Shown here: piece by piece, positions 46,800 through 57,110 of the stretch
Layout of the letters: the number at the start of each line of letters is the position of its first letter
Position numbering within the stretch: the stretch's first letter is position 1
NCBI GenBank assembly: GCA_040371205.1
Contig: AP031382.1
Location: forward strand, 1,547,562 to 1,611,561
Direction: 5' to 3'
DNA: 64,000 nucleotides
From: Rhodanobacter sp.
GTDB lineage: Bacteria > Pseudomonadota > Gammaproteobacteria > Xanthomonadales > Rhodanobacteraceae
Translations under genes and position numbers: made by a program
The notes under the pieces: generated by a model
The model's input: only the letters and a program-made list of their open reading frames with translations
The model's database searches: none
What the model was told of the DNA's origin: nothing

Positions 46800-46821
46800 A
46801 GCGCGGGCCGCGGCCCGCGCT
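46800..46821. terminator. Palindromic terminator between convergent genes
   Basis: A 22-bp perfect palindrome (arms AGCGCGGGCCG) with AAAA on its left side, so on the minus strand it is followed by TTTT. It lies 34 bp beyond the stop of the minus-strand DUF2147 gene. Confidence 0.7.
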
Positions 46822-46855
46822 GGTACGGTCGATCCCGACGTATCCAGTCAGCCGA

Positions 46856-47323
46856 TTACTGCACGCGCTCCCACACCTGGGTCTTGCCGATCCAGGAGAA
46901 GCCGATGAATCCGCGCACGTTGAGCTTCTGGCCGCCGTCGAGCATCGACAGCTTCACCTTGTAGATCTTGCCGTCCTTGGGGTTGACGATCTGGCCGCCG
47001 TCCCAGACATCGCCATCGCGATGCACGCCCCACATGATGGTCATGCCCTCGATGGGCTTGTCCTTGAGGGCGCCGTCGCAGTGGGTGCACAGGGCATGCT
47101 CGCCGTCCCGGGCAATGTCGGCCGGGGTACGGTTCATCAGTTTGACGATGTGTGCTTGAAGCTCGCCGTTGTCGTTGGTGATCTCCACGATCGACTTGGC
47201 CTGGTGGGTTTCGTCGTCGATGGTTTTCCACGTGCCGACCGGCGTGCTGGTGTCGGCAGCATAAACGGCGCCTGCACCCAGCAGCAGGCCGAGGGCGAAG
47301 GCGAGGCGGACAGCGTGCTTCAT
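46856..47323 (-). CDS. Exported DUF2147-family protein
   Basis: 155 residues with a Sec signal peptide (MKHAVRLAFALGLLLGAGAVYA). The mature part begins TSTPVGTWKTIDDET and contains WDGGQIVNPKDGKIYKVKL and LNVRGFIGFSWIGKTQVWER, the conserved core of DUF2147, a small lipocalin-like beta-barrel domain. Two cysteines (CTHC) sit in a CxxC near residue 80. Periplasmic; function unknown. It is read divergently from apbC, with a 138-bp shared promoter region. Confidence 0.85.
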   Translation of the reverse strand: MKHAVRLAFALGLLLGAGAVYAADTSTPVGTWKTIDDETHQAKSIVEITNDNGELQAHIVKLMNRTPADIARDGEHALCTHCDGALKDKPIEGMTIMWGVHRDGDVWDGGQIVNPKDGKIYKVKLSMLDGGQKLNVRGFIGFSWIGKTQVWERVQ

Positions 47324-47461
47324 GGCGATATTCCCCGTGCGTGACAGTATGGTTCGAGCCTGACGACGCAAGCCGGGGCCGTCAAGCTGCATCGCGCCAT
47401 GCTGGTCCGGGTCGGTGCGGCTGGCATAATGTCCGGCTCCCCACCGCCATCCAGAAACGAC

Positions 47462-48552
<1,091 letters not shown>

Positions 48553-48556
<4 letters not shown>

Positions 48557-49089
48557 GTTCCGCGCGGCGCGTGCTGTGCCTGTGCGGCAGTTTGCGGCGC
48601 GTGTCGTCCAACCGCGCCGCGCTGGAAGCCGCGCGGCAACTGGCGCCCGCGCCGCTCGATCTGGCGATGTACGAAGGCCTCGCCGCCTTGCCGCTGTTCA
48701 ATCCCGACGACGAATGCGACCCCTTGCCCGTTCCCGTGCTTGCGTTGCGCGAGGCCGTGGGGCAGGCCGATGCGCTGCTGGTCGCCTGTCCCGAATACGC
48801 CCACGGCGTGCCCGGTGCCTTCAAGAACCTGCTGGACTGGCTGGTGGGCAGCCTTGAATTTCCCGGCAAGCCGGTGCTGCTGCTGAACGCGTCGGCGCGC
48901 GGCTCGCACCACGCGCAGGAGGCGCTGGCCGAGATTCTGCGCACCATGTCGGCCGAAGTACTGACGACGCAGCCCATGCCGGTGGCGTTGCCGGGCGCGG
49001 GCTGCACGGTGGAACAAGTGCTGGACAGCGCGGACCGCTGCGCGGAGCTGCGTGCGGCGCTGGATTGTCTGAAGGCCGAACTGGGCTGA
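48553..49089 (+). CDS. NADPH-dependent FMN reductase-like flavoprotein
   Basis: 178-residue flavodoxin-like protein. The phosphate-binding loop GSLRRVSSNRA (near residue 12) and the PEYAHGVPGAFKNLLDWLVG motif (near 78) are characteristic of NADPH-dependent FMN/quinone/azo reductases. Its ATG overlaps the apbC stop (ATGA), so it is co-translated with the cluster carrier. The electron acceptor is unknown. Confidence 0.87.
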
Positions 49090-49181
49090 TTTGCCGTTCC
49101 GCTGGCGCCGTGCCGCCCCGACCATGTATTTTTGCGGTTTAGCCCGAGCCGGTCGGGCATTACCACGACTGCGGAGCGCAC

Positions 49182-49748
49182 GTGAGCATCAAGTCCGACA
49201 AGTGGATCCGCCGCATGGCCGAGGGCCACGGCATGATCGAGCCGTTCGAACCGGGCCAGGTCAAGCAGAACGGCGACGGGCGCATCGTGTCCTACGGCAC
49301 CTCCAGCTACGGCTACGACGTGCGCTGCGCGCGCGAGTTCAAGATCTTCACCAACATCAACTCCACCATCGTCGATCCCAAAGCGTTCGACCCGACCAGC
49401 TTCGTCGACGTCGAGGCGGACGTGTGCATCATCCCGCCCAACTCTTTCGCGCTGGCGCGCACGGTGGAATATTTCCGCATCCCGCGCGACGTGCTGGTGG
49501 TGTGCCTGGGCAAGAGCACCTACGCGCGCTGCGGCATCATCGTCAACGTGACGCCGCTGGAGCCGGAGTGGGAGGGGCACGTGACGCTGGAGTTCTCCAA
49601 CACCACGCCGCTGCCGGCCAAGATCTACGCCAACGAAGGCGTGGCGCAGATGCTGTTCTTCGAATCCGACGAACCCTGCGAGACCAGCTACCGCGACCGC
49701 GGCGGCAAGTACCAGGGCCAGCAGGGCGTGACCCTGCCGCGTACCTGA
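49182..49748 (+). CDS. dcd: dCTP deaminase
   Basis: Converts dCTP to dUTP, the main source of dUMP for thymidylate in enterobacteria-like metabolism. 188 residues, the normal length. The catalytic and nucleotide-binding motifs [11 protein letters not shown] and [17 protein letters not shown] are intact, as is the C-terminal [14 protein letters not shown] lid. The start is a GTG at 49182 with GGAG upstream. Confidence 0.96.
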   Translation: MSIKSDKWIRRMAEGHGMIEPFEPGQVKQNGDGRIVSYGTSSYGYDVRCAREFKIFTNINSTIVDPKAFDPTSFVDVEADVCIIPPNSFALARTVEYFRIPRDVLVVCLGKSTYARCGIIVNVTPLEPEWEGHVTLEFSNTTPLPAKIYANEGVAQMLFFESDEPCETSYRDRGGKYQGQQGVTLPRT

Positions 49749-49834
49749 ACGGCCGCATCTCGTCCGCGCGCGCGCCGTGCCGCGCGCACTAAACTCGCCA
49801 AGCCATTTCGACCGCTTTACCGCAGGAGAACCCG

Positions 49835-50344
49835 ATGATCCGTCTTTCCACCCTCTTGAGCCGTGCCGCCGCCGCGCTGGTGCTCGGCAGCGTGTTCGTG
49901 CTCGCCGGTTGCCACAAGGAAAGCGTCAAGCAGCAGCAGGCCGACATGGCCCAGTGGAAGGGCAAGTTCGACACCACCATCGAGGCCTACAAGTCCGGCC
50001 AGTTCCTGGTCGACGGTGCGGTGCTGTCCGCGGTGGACGCCGGCAGCCACTTCGCCTACCTCAAGGACATCGGCAAGCTGCCCAAGACCGTGCTGCTGCT
50101 GCCCAGCGACGACTCCAAGGTCCGCAAGGTGCACCTGCAGTACATGGCGCGCATGGCGATCGACTACGGGTTCACCGTGTACTACGACAAGGACGGCCAG
50201 CTCACCCAGATCAACGCGATCAATACCAAGGCGCGCCAGTTGCAGGATTACCACGCGCCGGCCACGTCCGGCAGCAGCGAGGATTGCAGCAAGACCGCCG
50301 CCGGTTGCGACCACCTGGATCAGGCGGCGCAGCAGCAACGCTGA
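49835..50344 (+). CDS. Predicted lipoprotein, function unknown
   Basis: 169 residues. The signal peptide ends in a lipobox (VLAGCHKES, Cys26). The mature protein is small, alpha/beta, with FDTTIEAYKSGQFLVDGAVLSAVDAGSHFAYLKD and IDYGFTVYYDKDGQL segments and two C-terminal cysteines (EDCSKTAAGC) that probably form a disulfide. AGGAG 8 nt upstream supports the ATG. No family recognised. It ends at a strong terminator. Confidence 0.8.
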   Translation: MIRLSTLLSRAAAALVLGSVFVLAGCHKESVKQQQADMAQWKGKFDTTIEAYKSGQFLVDGAVLSAVDAGSHFAYLKDIGKLPKTVLLLPSDDSKVRKVHLQYMARMAIDYGFTVYYDKDGQLTQINAINTKARQLQDYHAPATSGSSEDCSKTAAGCDHLDQAAQQQR

Positions 50345-50370
50345 TCCGGCCGGTTTGCCGGTTGCGCTCA

Positions 50371-50399
50371 AGCCCGCGGAGCGATCCGCGGGCTTTTTG
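50371..50399 (+). terminator. Rho-independent terminator of the lipoprotein gene
   Basis: 10-bp perfect arms (AGCCCGCGGA and its complement), 4-nt loop GCGA, then TTTTT. 27 bp after the stop codon. Confidence 0.92.
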
Positions 50400-50451
50400 C
50401 TTGCAGGGGGCCGGCGCGGCATGCGGGTTCGGAGCGGTTATGCCGCGCCGC

Positions 50452-50865
50452 TCAACCCAGCGCTCGCCGCAATGCCTCCAGTTTCGCCGCCATTGCATCG
50501 TCCGCATGCGGCACGGCCGCGCCGCTGCCCCATACGGGGCCGGGCCACGCAGCGTCGCCCTGTGTGCGCGCCACCACGTGCAGGTGCAACTGGCGCACGA
50601 TGTTGCCGAGTGCGCCCAGATTGAGTTTTTCGCACGGCGACACCGCGCGCAGCGCCGCGCCGGCCAGGTTCGCTTCGCGCCACAGCTCTTGCTGTTCGCC
50701 CTGGTCGAGGTCGCTCACCTCGACCAGGTTGGCACGGCGCGGCACCAGCACCAGCCACGGGAAGCGGGTGTCGTCCATCAGCCGCAGTTCGCACAACGGC
50801 AGCATGGCGACATGGCGGGTGTCCGCCGCGAGCCGCGGGTCGAGCGCGAAACCGTCCTCGCTCAT
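50452..50865 (-). CDS. HIT-like domain protein
   Basis: 137-residue nucleotide hydrolase/transferase of the histidine-triad superfamily. The motif reads QLHLHVVAR: the first two histidines are kept but the third is replaced by Ala, as in one bacterial HIT-like subfamily. NLGALGNIVRQ precedes it and AWPGPVWG follows. It starts in the stop codon of the dienelactone hydrolase gene (ATGA). Substrate unknown. Confidence 0.85.
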   Translation of the reverse strand: MSEDGFALDPRLAADTRHVAMLPLCELRLMDDTRFPWLVLVPRRANLVEVSDLDQGEQQELWREANLAGAALRAVSPCEKLNLGALGNIVRQLHLHVVARTQGDAAWPGPVWGSGAAVPHADDAMAAKLEALRRALG

Positions 50866-51539
50866 GCGTCGGCCAGGTGCTTGTCGAAGAACGCCAGCGT
50901 GCGGCTCCACGCCAGCCTGGCGCTGGCTTCGTGGTAGTGCGGGTCGCCGGGAGCGTCGCGGTTGAACGCATGCCCGGCATCGGGGTAGCAGAACACTTCC
51001 ATCTGCGGCAACAGCTCGCGGTGGCGGGCCACCGCCTCGGGCGGGATGCTGGCGTCCTTCTCGCCGAAGTGGAACATCACCGGCGCCTTCGGTTTCTCCT
51101 CGAGGAACGGCACGTTGCGCGCACCGTAGTAGCTCACCGCGGGCAGGCCCAGCCGCAGCGCGGAGAGCAGGGCGATCGTGCCGCCCCAGCAATAGCCCAC
51201 CACGCCGATCTTGCCGGCCGACGCGATGGACTCGGCGGCGCTGGCCACGTCCTCCAGCGGGCGATCCAGGCCCAGCTCGGAAATCAGCGCGCGGCCGCGG
51301 GCCATGCCCACGTCGTCGTAGTCCAGTTCCAACCAGGATTCGAAGTGGTCGAAGAAGGCCGGCGCGATGGCCGTGTAGCCGGCCGCGGCAAAGCGGTCGG
51401 CCACGCTGCGGATGTGCGCAGTGACGCCGAAGATCTCCTGCGCCACCACGATGCCGCCCTTCGGCTTGCCTTCGGGCTGCGCCAGATAGCCGCCGATGCA
51501 CTGCGTGCGCGAGGTGGGGATATGGATGTGCTGGCCCAT
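50862..51539 (-). CDS. Dienelactone hydrolase-family enzyme
   Basis: 225-residue alpha/beta hydrolase. The nucleophile elbow GYCWGG carries a catalytic Cys (family-typical), the Asp is in FGEKDASIP near residue 170 and the His in AGHAFN near 195. QEIFGVTAHIRSVADRFAAAGY at the N-terminus is the family signature. No chlorocatechol genes are nearby, so it is likely a general carboxymethylenebutenolidase-like hydrolase rather than a pathway enzyme. The start at 51539 has no strong ribosome site. Confidence 0.88.
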   Translation of the reverse strand: MGQHIHIPTSRTQCIGGYLAQPEGKPKGGIVVAQEIFGVTAHIRSVADRFAAAGYTAIAPAFFDHFESWLELDYDDVGMARGRALISELGLDRPLEDVASAAESIASAGKIGVVGYCWGGTIALLSALRLGLPAVSYYGARNVPFLEEKPKAPVMFHFGEKDASIPPEAVARHRELLPQMEVFCYPDAGHAFNRDAPGDPHYHEASARLAWSRTLAFFDKHLADA

Positions 51540-51615
51540 GGCGGTCGCTTCCGGAGTGGCTTTGCAAGGATTCTAGCCGGCGCGCGTGCCGGCGTCTGGT
51601 GAAGGCACATCGCCG

Positions 51616-51621
51616 TATAAT
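51616..51621 (+). promoter_or_regulatory. Probable -10 element of rimO
   Basis: TATAAT, 35 nt upstream of the rimO ATG and divergent from the dienelactone hydrolase gene. No good -35. Confidence 0.4.
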
Positions 51622-51656
51622 CGGCCGTTTCCCCTTTGCCCACGGTTGTCGCCGCC

Positions 51657-52994
51657 ATGTCGCAGGCCTCGCAGAAAATCGGTTTCGTCAGCCTCGGCTG
51701 CCCCAAGGCGCTGGTGGATTCCGAGCGCATCCTTACCCAGCTCAAGGTGGAGGGCTACGAAATCGTGCCCAGCTACGGCGAGGCCGATGCGGTGGTGGTG
51801 AACACCTGCGGCTTCATCGACGCCGCGGTGCAGGAGTCGCTGGACTCGATCGGCACGGCGCTCAACGAGAACGGCAAAGTGATCGTCACCGGCTGCCTCG
51901 GCAAGCGCGCCGAACTCATCCGCGAGGCCTACCCGGACGTGCTCTCGATCAGCGGCCCGCAGGACTACGCCAGCGTGATGCACGCGGTGCACGAGGCGTT
52001 GCCGCCCAAGCGCAACAAGTTCCTCGACATCGTGCCGGACACCGGCATCAAGCTGACGCCGAAGCACTACGCGTACCTCAAGATTTCCGAGGGCTGCAAC
52101 CACCGATGCAGCTTCTGCATCATCCCGTCGATGCGCGGCAACCTCGTCTCGCGTCCGGTCGACGAAGTACTGCTGGAGGCCGAGAGGCTGGTCAAGGGCG
52201 GCGTGAAGGAACTGCTGGTGATCTCGCAGGACACCAGCGCCTACGGCGTCGATCTCAAGTACGCCGAGCGCGAGTGGCGCGGCAAGGCCTACCGCACGCG
52301 CATGACCGAGTTGTGCGATGGGCTTTCCGAACTCGGCGTGTGGGCGCGCCTGCACTACGTCTACCCGTACCCGCACGTGGACGAGGTGATGCCGCTGATG
52401 GCGGAAGGCAAGCTGCTTCCGTACCTCGACATCCCGTTCCAGCACGCCAGTCCGCGCATCCTGAAATTGATGAAGCGCCCCGGCAACATCGACAAGACGC
52501 TGGAGCGCATCCGCCACTGGCGCACGCTGGTGCCCGACCTCACCATTCGCAGCACCTTCATCGTCGGCTTCCCCGGCGAGACCGACGCCGAGTTCGAGGA
52601 GCTGCTGGATTTCCTGCGCGAGGCCGAACTCGACCGCGTGGGCGCCTTCGCCTATTCGCCGGTGGACGGCGCCAAGGCCAACGAGTTGCCCGGCGCGGTG
52701 TCCGAGGAATTGAAGGAGGACCGCCTCGAACAGTTCATGGCGGTGCAGGCGGACATCTCTGCCGCCAAGCTGCAGCGCAAGATCGGCCGCACCATCAAGG
52801 TGCTGGTGGACGAGGCGAATGCCGACGGCGCCGTGGCCCGTTCGGCCGCCGACGCGCCGGAGATCGACGGCAGCGTGCTGATCGCCGACGGCCAGGGGCT
52901 CAAGCCCGGCCAGTTCGTCGATGTGCTGGTGGAGGGTGCCAGCGAGCACGACCTGCATGCGCGGTTGGCGCATCCGACGCTCAAGGTTGTTTGA
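51657..52994 (+). CDS. rimO: Ribosomal protein S12 methylthiotransferase RimO
   Basis: Radical-SAM enzyme that adds a methylthio group to Asp89 (E. coli numbering) of ribosomal protein S12. 445 residues. An N-terminal UPF0004 domain with cysteines in [18 protein letters not shown] and TGCLGKRAE binds the auxiliary cluster. The radical-SAM cluster motif CNHRCSFC is near residue 145, and a C-terminal TRAM domain (about 370-445) follows. The ATG at 51657 is chosen over an upstream TTG. Confidence 0.96.
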   Translation: MSQASQKIGFVSLGCPKALVDSERILTQLKVEGYEIVPSYGEADAVVVNTCGFIDAAVQESLDSIGTALNENGKVIVTGCLGKRAELIREAYPDVLSISGPQDYASVMHAVHEALPPKRNKFLDIVPDTGIKLTPKHYAYLKISEGCNHRCSFCIIPSMRGNLVSRPVDEVLLEAERLVKGGVKELLVISQDTSAYGVDLKYAEREWRGKAYRTRMTELCDGLSELGVWARLHYVYPYPHVDEVMPLMAEGKLLPYLDIPFQHASPRILKLMKRPGNIDKTLERIRHWRTLVPDLTIRSTFIVGFPGETDAEFEELLDFLREAELDRVGAFAYSPVDGAKANELPGAVSEELKEDRLEQFMAVQADISAAKLQRKIGRTIKVLVDEANADGAVARSAADAPEIDGSVLIADGQGLKPGQFVDVLVEGASEHDLHARLAHPTLKVV

Positions 52995-53040
52995 GGGCGC
53001 GGGCGCCATTGCCACTCCAATGTCGCGCCACATTTCACCG

Positions 53041-53075
53041 TTCGCCCTGAGCGTAGCGAAGCGAAGTCGAAGGGC
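53041..53075. repeat. Dispersed intergenic repeat
   Basis: TTCGCCCTGAGCGTAGCGAA and the following GCGAAGTCGAAGGGC form an imperfect hairpin-like unit with CGCCCT/AGGGC ends. This TTCGACTTCGCT...CTCAGG unit is, from memory, repeated many times between genes in Xanthomonadales and other proteobacteria. One copy here, in the rimO-DUF3025 gap. Confidence 0.55.
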
Positions 53076-53096
53076 AGTGCGCGGGTGGAATCGCGC

Positions 53097-53951
53097 ATGA
53101 AGAAAACCCGCTATATCGCGCCGCCCCGCAGTGCGGTCGATCCGCAGGTTTTCCGGCGGATGCCGCTCGCCGCGTGGCACGAATATGCCGACCTGATCGA
53201 AGGCCATGGCTGGCCATTCATCGAATCGCTCAATGCGCGCTGGCCGGTCGACGCGCCCGAGCGTTTCGCGGCGCAGACCCGCGAACTGCTGGCCGACGGC
53301 CTGCATTACGAGCAACGCATCGCGGAACGTGGTGCCATCGCCACCCGCGAGAACAACTGGCACGACCTGTTCAATGCCCTGGTCTGGCTGCGCCATCCGG
53401 CCTTGAAGCGCGCGCTCAACGCGCGGCAGATGGCCGAGATCGCACACATGGGGCCGAAGCAACGTTCGCGTGCCCAGTACGCGCTCACCCACTTCGACGA
53501 AGCCGGCGTGGTCGTGGCGTTGTGCGATTCGGCGCTGCTTGCACTGTGGGATGCACATGACTGGCACGGCCTGTTCTGGCGCGAACGCGCGGCCTGGCTG
53601 GATGGCCGCATCCACGTCGAGCTGTTCGGCCATGCCCTGTTGGAACACGCGCTGACGCCTGCGCAGCTGCTGGTGGGCAAGGCGCTGGTGGTAGCGGGTC
53701 CCGATGTCTCGCCAGCGACGGCCATCCACGCAAGTGGGCGGGCGATCCATGCCGGCCAGGTGCTGTGCGATCCGTTGGAACTGCGGCCCCTGCCGCTGGC
53801 CGGCGTGCCCGGCTGGCATGCCGACAACGGGCGCGAAGCGTTCTTCGTCGAAGCGCCGTGCTTCCTTCCGGCGCGGGCAGGGCGGCGCTATCCTGCGGTG
53901 CTTGAACTGCGCAACGAGGCCGGCTGGACGGCAAACTGCGCGGCACGGTGA
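53097..53951 (+). CDS. DUF3025-family protein
   Basis: 284 residues from the ATG at 53097 (GGTGGAA upstream); a GTG at 53085 is in frame. No signal peptide or membrane helix. NNWHDLFNALVWLRHPALKRALN (near residue 85) is the conserved core of DUF3025, a family of unknown function. A second conserved part, HVELFGHALLEHALTP and HASGRAIHAGQVLCDPLELRPLPLAGVPGWH, is towards the C-terminus. The stop overlaps possible starts of the next gene (GTGATGA). Confidence 0.82.
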   Translation: MKKTRYIAPPRSAVDPQVFRRMPLAAWHEYADLIEGHGWPFIESLNARWPVDAPERFAAQTRELLADGLHYEQRIAERGAIATRENNWHDLFNALVWLRHPALKRALNARQMAEIAHMGPKQRSRAQYALTHFDEAGVVVALCDSALLALWDAHDWHGLFWRERAAWLDGRIHVELFGHALLEHALTPAQLLVGKALVVAGPDVSPATAIHASGRAIHAGQVLCDPLELRPLPLAGVPGWHADNGREAFFVEAPCFLPARAGRRYPAVLELRNEAGWTANCAAR

Positions 53952-54001
53952 TGAATGAAGCGTACGATGGCTTGCCGTCCTCGCATCGCAGGCCCTCCGA
54001 C

Positions 54002-55084
54002 ATGTCGCAAACTCCATCCTCCATTTCGAGAAAAAGCCGTATCCAGGGCGCCCTGATGGGTGCCTTCATCGGCGACGCGTTGGCTCTTGGGCCGCATTGG
54101 TACTACGACCTCGACGCGCTCCGGCGCGACTACGGCGACTGGGTCAGCGACTACACGGCGCCTAGGCCGGGGCGCTATCACGAGGGATTGCCGGCCGGCG
54201 CGTCGTCGCAGGCCGGTTTCATCCTGGCGTTGACCGCGCGTTCGCTGGTGGATTGCGGCGGCTACGACGAGGCGGATTTCTGCGCGCGGATGGATGGCGA
54301 GCTGTTTCCGTTGCTGGATGGCACGCCGATGGCGGGGCCGGGCGGCTACACCAGCCAGTCGATCCGCGAGGCGTGGCGCAAGCGTCGTGCGGGCTTGCCG
54401 TGGGGACAGGTGGCGGGGCTGGCGGACAACACCGAGGCGGCGGAGCGGGTGCTTGCGATCGCGCTGCGCTACGCGGGCGAACCGGCGCTGCTGGCGCGGT
54501 ATGTGAGCGGCAACGTGGCGCTCACCCAGCGCGATCCGACGGTCGGTGCGATGACATTGGCGTTTGCCGCGGTGCTGGGGCAACTGGCGAACGGGGTGGC
54601 GCTGGACGGCGACTTGTCCGGCCGGTTGATGAGTCTGGTGAAGTCCGGCGAGCTGCCGTTCCATACCGTGACCAGTGGCGAACTGGATGTGCCGCGGGGT
54701 GCGGAGGCGCCGCTGCAGGCCGGGCAGTTCGCCTCGCCGGATGCCTTGCTCACGGTGTCGTCCATCGCGCGGGCGGTGCACGATCCCGGTGTCGTCATCG
54801 AACCGGCGTCCAAGGTGGGCCTGGTCTATGGCTTGCCATGCGCGGTGTACCACCAGTTCCCGGCGGCCTATTACCTGGCGGCGCGCTTCCAGGGCGACGT
54901 GGAACAAGGCGTGCTCAGCGCGGTGAACGCGGGCGGCCAGAACCAGGCACGCGCCATGCTCACGGGGGCGCTGTGCGGCGCCATCGGCGGGCTGGAGGCG
55001 ATCCCCGCACGCTTCATCGCCGGACTGGAAAAGGGCGGCGAGTATCTGGCACTGGCGAAGTCTCTGGCCGAGCAGGCCGGCTGA
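54002..55084 (+). CDS. ADP-ribosylglycohydrolase-like protein with altered metal motifs
   Basis: 360 residues from the ATG at 54002; ATG 53951 or GTG 53948 would add 17-18 residues and overlap the previous stop. The all-helical ADP-ribosylglycohydrolase (DraG/ARH/J1-crystallin) fold is indicated by RIQGALMGAFIGDALALGPHW at the N-terminus and a long series of Ala/Leu-rich helices. The dimetal ligands of active enzymes (TDDT after the first helices and GGDTDT near the C-terminus) are replaced by GASSQAGF and NAGGQNQARA. So it may be a pseudoenzyme or act on another substrate without the usual magnesium pair. Confidence 0.78.
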   Translation: MSQTPSSISRKSRIQGALMGAFIGDALALGPHWYYDLDALRRDYGDWVSDYTAPRPGRYHEGLPAGASSQAGFILALTARSLVDCGGYDEADFCARMDGELFPLLDGTPMAGPGGYTSQSIREAWRKRRAGLPWGQVAGLADNTEAAERVLAIALRYAGEPALLARYVSGNVALTQRDPTVGAMTLAFAAVLGQLANGVALDGDLSGRLMSLVKSGELPFHTVTSGELDVPRGAEAPLQAGQFASPDALLTVSSIARAVHDPGVVIEPASKVGLVYGLPCAVYHQFPAAYYLAARFQGDVEQGVLSAVNAGGQNQARAMLTGALCGAIGGLEAIPARFIAGLEKGGEYLALAKSLAEQAG

Positions 55085-55090
55085 GCGCGT

Positions 55091-55594
55091 TCAGTTTGCG
55101 TAGCGCACATCCACGATCAGGAACCTTGTGCGCCCACCGGGCAACTCCGCCTCGAACTCGTCGTCCAGCCGCTTCTTCAACACTGCGCGCGCCAGCGGCG
55201 AGTCGATGCTGATCCAGCCCAGCCTGGCATCGGTTTCGTCGGGGCCGACGATGCGGTAGCTGACTTCCTCGCCGCTGGCGAGGTTTTCCAGTGCGATCTC
55301 TGCGCCGAAGAACACCGCTTCGCGATCCGCAGGCATGCCTTCGGCCACCTTCAATGCGGGGATGCGCTTGCTGAGGTAGCGCACGCGGCGGTCGATCTCG
55401 CCGAGCTGTTTCTTGCGGTAGGTGTACTCGGCGTTTTCCGAGCGGTCGCCTTCCGCGGCGGCGGCGGCCAGTGCCTTCACCACTTCGGGGCGCAGCGTGT
55501 GCCACAGGTGGTCGAGTTCGGCCTTGAGCCTCTCGAAGCCGGCGCGGGTGATGATGGCGGTGGAGCCGGGCGAGGGTGGACGCCAGCGGCTCAT
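55091..55594 (-). CDS. greB: Transcription elongation factor GreB
   Basis: Rescues backtracked RNA polymerase by stimulating cleavage of the nascent RNA 3' end. 167 residues. The N-terminal coiled-coil ends in [17 protein letters not shown] with the catalytic acidic pair. The C-terminal FKBP-like domain (about 85-160) has [24 protein letters not shown]. GreB rather than GreA is favoured by the [18 protein letters not shown] coiled-coil. It starts in the stop codon of the membrane-protein gene (ATGA). Confidence 0.93.
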   Translation of the reverse strand: MSRWRPPSPGSTAIITRAGFERLKAELDHLWHTLRPEVVKALAAAAAEGDRSENAEYTYRKKQLGEIDRRVRYLSKRIPALKVAEGMPADREAVFFGAEIALENLASGEEVSYRIVGPDETDARLGWISIDSPLARAVLKKRLDDEFEAELPGGRTRFLIVDVRYAN

Positions 55595-56838
55595 GCGGCG
55601 CCTGCCAGTTGCCGCTGCAAGGCGGCGATGTCGCTGCGCAGGGGATGCTCGGGCCAGGCATTGGCGAGTTTTTCCAGCAGCGCGATGGCCTCCGCGCGGG
55701 ACTCGGCATGCGTGCCCAGCCGGCGCGCGGCAAGCAGGCCGTAATGCGGCGCGCGTTCGTCCTGCGGCCAGTGTTCGAGGTAGCCGCGGCCGAGGTGGAT
55801 GGCGAGGCGCTCCATGCCCAGGCGCGCGGCGAGGTCGGCCAGTTCGCCGCAGGTGCGCGGATCGTCGGGGATGAACGCTGGGTCGATGCCCTGGCAATCC
55901 TGCAGCACGCCCAACGCGCGGCGTGCCTCGTTCTGTGCGATCAGTGCGGCGATCCAGATCTGGCCATGCACCAGCAAGTCGTCGCGCAGGCCCTGGCGGC
56001 GCAGCAGGTCGCGGTAGAGCTGGTGCACCGGCGCAGGCGCATGGTGCTCGCGCAGGCGGTCGGCCAGGCGGTGCAACGCGGCGACGGGATCGTTGTCCGC
56101 GAGCGTGCGGGCTGCGTCGACCAGGCGGCTGTCCTCGTCCTGGCCGGATGCCTTGGCGAGTTTCGGCGCCTCGGGTTCCAGGCCGAAGCGTTCGTGGCGC
56201 TGGTGGATCAAGGCGCCCATCAGGTGGAAGGCCAGCACGATCACGTAGGTGTAGGCGAAGCCGAACAGCGGCAGCGCCAGGAAGCGCGGCAGCAGGTGGG
56301 AGGTGAGCGAGGCCACCGCGACCAGCGCGCCGAGCATCAGGTTGATCGCCACCGGTACGAAATACGCGCGGCCGAAGCCCAGCGCGATGCGCAGCCAGGT
56401 GGCCGGGTTGAGCGCCAGCAGCACGTTGCCGTCGAAGGCCAGCGACATGTCGATGGCCGGCAGTCCCAGCACCAGCGCGGGGATGAGCAACCACAGCGTG
56501 GCCGGGGCCAGCCAGAGACAGGCGAGGAACAGCGCGCCCGCCGCCAGATGGATCAGGGTCAGCGCCCAGCCGGCGGTACCGGCTTCGTCCACGCCCACGT
56601 CCGGCGGGTGGGCATAGCCGTTTGCGGTGTGCTGCATGCATTCGGCGGCGTAGCGCCACGTGGCGGCCCACACCAGCAGGTTGACCAGCATGCCGATGCC
56701 CGGCAGCAGGCTCGCCCAGTGCGCCAACGCCAGCGCGGTGCAGGTCGGCAAGCCGGCGCCGCGCAGCGGGTAGCCGAAGCCGGCGGCGAGGCGTTCCGCG
56801 AACGGCGTGTCGGCGGCGACGGTTTCGATGCGCGGCAT
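55591..56838 (-). CDS. Polytopic membrane protein with a TPR-like C-terminal half, unknown
   Basis: 415 residues from the ATG at 56838. About six membrane helices occupy residues 30-230, with a Gly/Ala-rich character ([48 protein letters not shown]). A soluble C-terminal half (from about 245) contains TPR/SEL1-like helical repeats ([52 protein letters not shown]). No named family is recognised. Coupled to greB by ATGA. A role as a membrane scaffold is possible. Confidence 0.75.
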   Translation of the reverse strand: MPRIETVAADTPFAERLAAGFGYPLRGAGLPTCTALALAHWASLLPGIGMLVNLLVWAATWRYAAECMQHTANGYAHPPDVGVDEAGTAGWALTLIHLAAGALFLACLWLAPATLWLLIPALVLGLPAIDMSLAFDGNVLLALNPATWLRIALGFGRAYFVPVAINLMLGALVAVASLTSHLLPRFLALPLFGFAYTYVIVLAFHLMGALIHQRHERFGLEPEAPKLAKASGQDEDSRLVDAARTLADNDPVAALHRLADRLREHHAPAPVHQLYRDLLRRQGLRDDLLVHGQIWIAALIAQNEARRALGVLQDCQGIDPAFIPDDPRTCGELADLAARLGMERLAIHLGRGYLEHWPQDERAPHYGLLAARRLGTHAESRAEAIALLEKLANAWPEHPLRSDIAALQRQLAGAA

Positions 56839-57110
56839 CAGTGCTTTCGGTCGTGCGCCATGCCGCACAACCCTTGCCGGGGTTGCCGTGCAGGTCGGTT
56901 GTCTATGGTTCCGATCATGCCTTGGCGGTTGCTGCGGCCTGGGGCCAAGTTGATCTCGCCGCCAACGCTGCGGCCGGTCGCCATGTCGGTCATCGGGGTT
57001 CCTTGCGCGTGAGTCGGGGCCGATTGTAGCCAGCCGCTGCGTTGTTCCGGCGCATTGAGTCCGCGCGGGCTGCAGGCTATGGTGTCCGCTTTTGGTCGAG
57101 TGGTTTCGTC

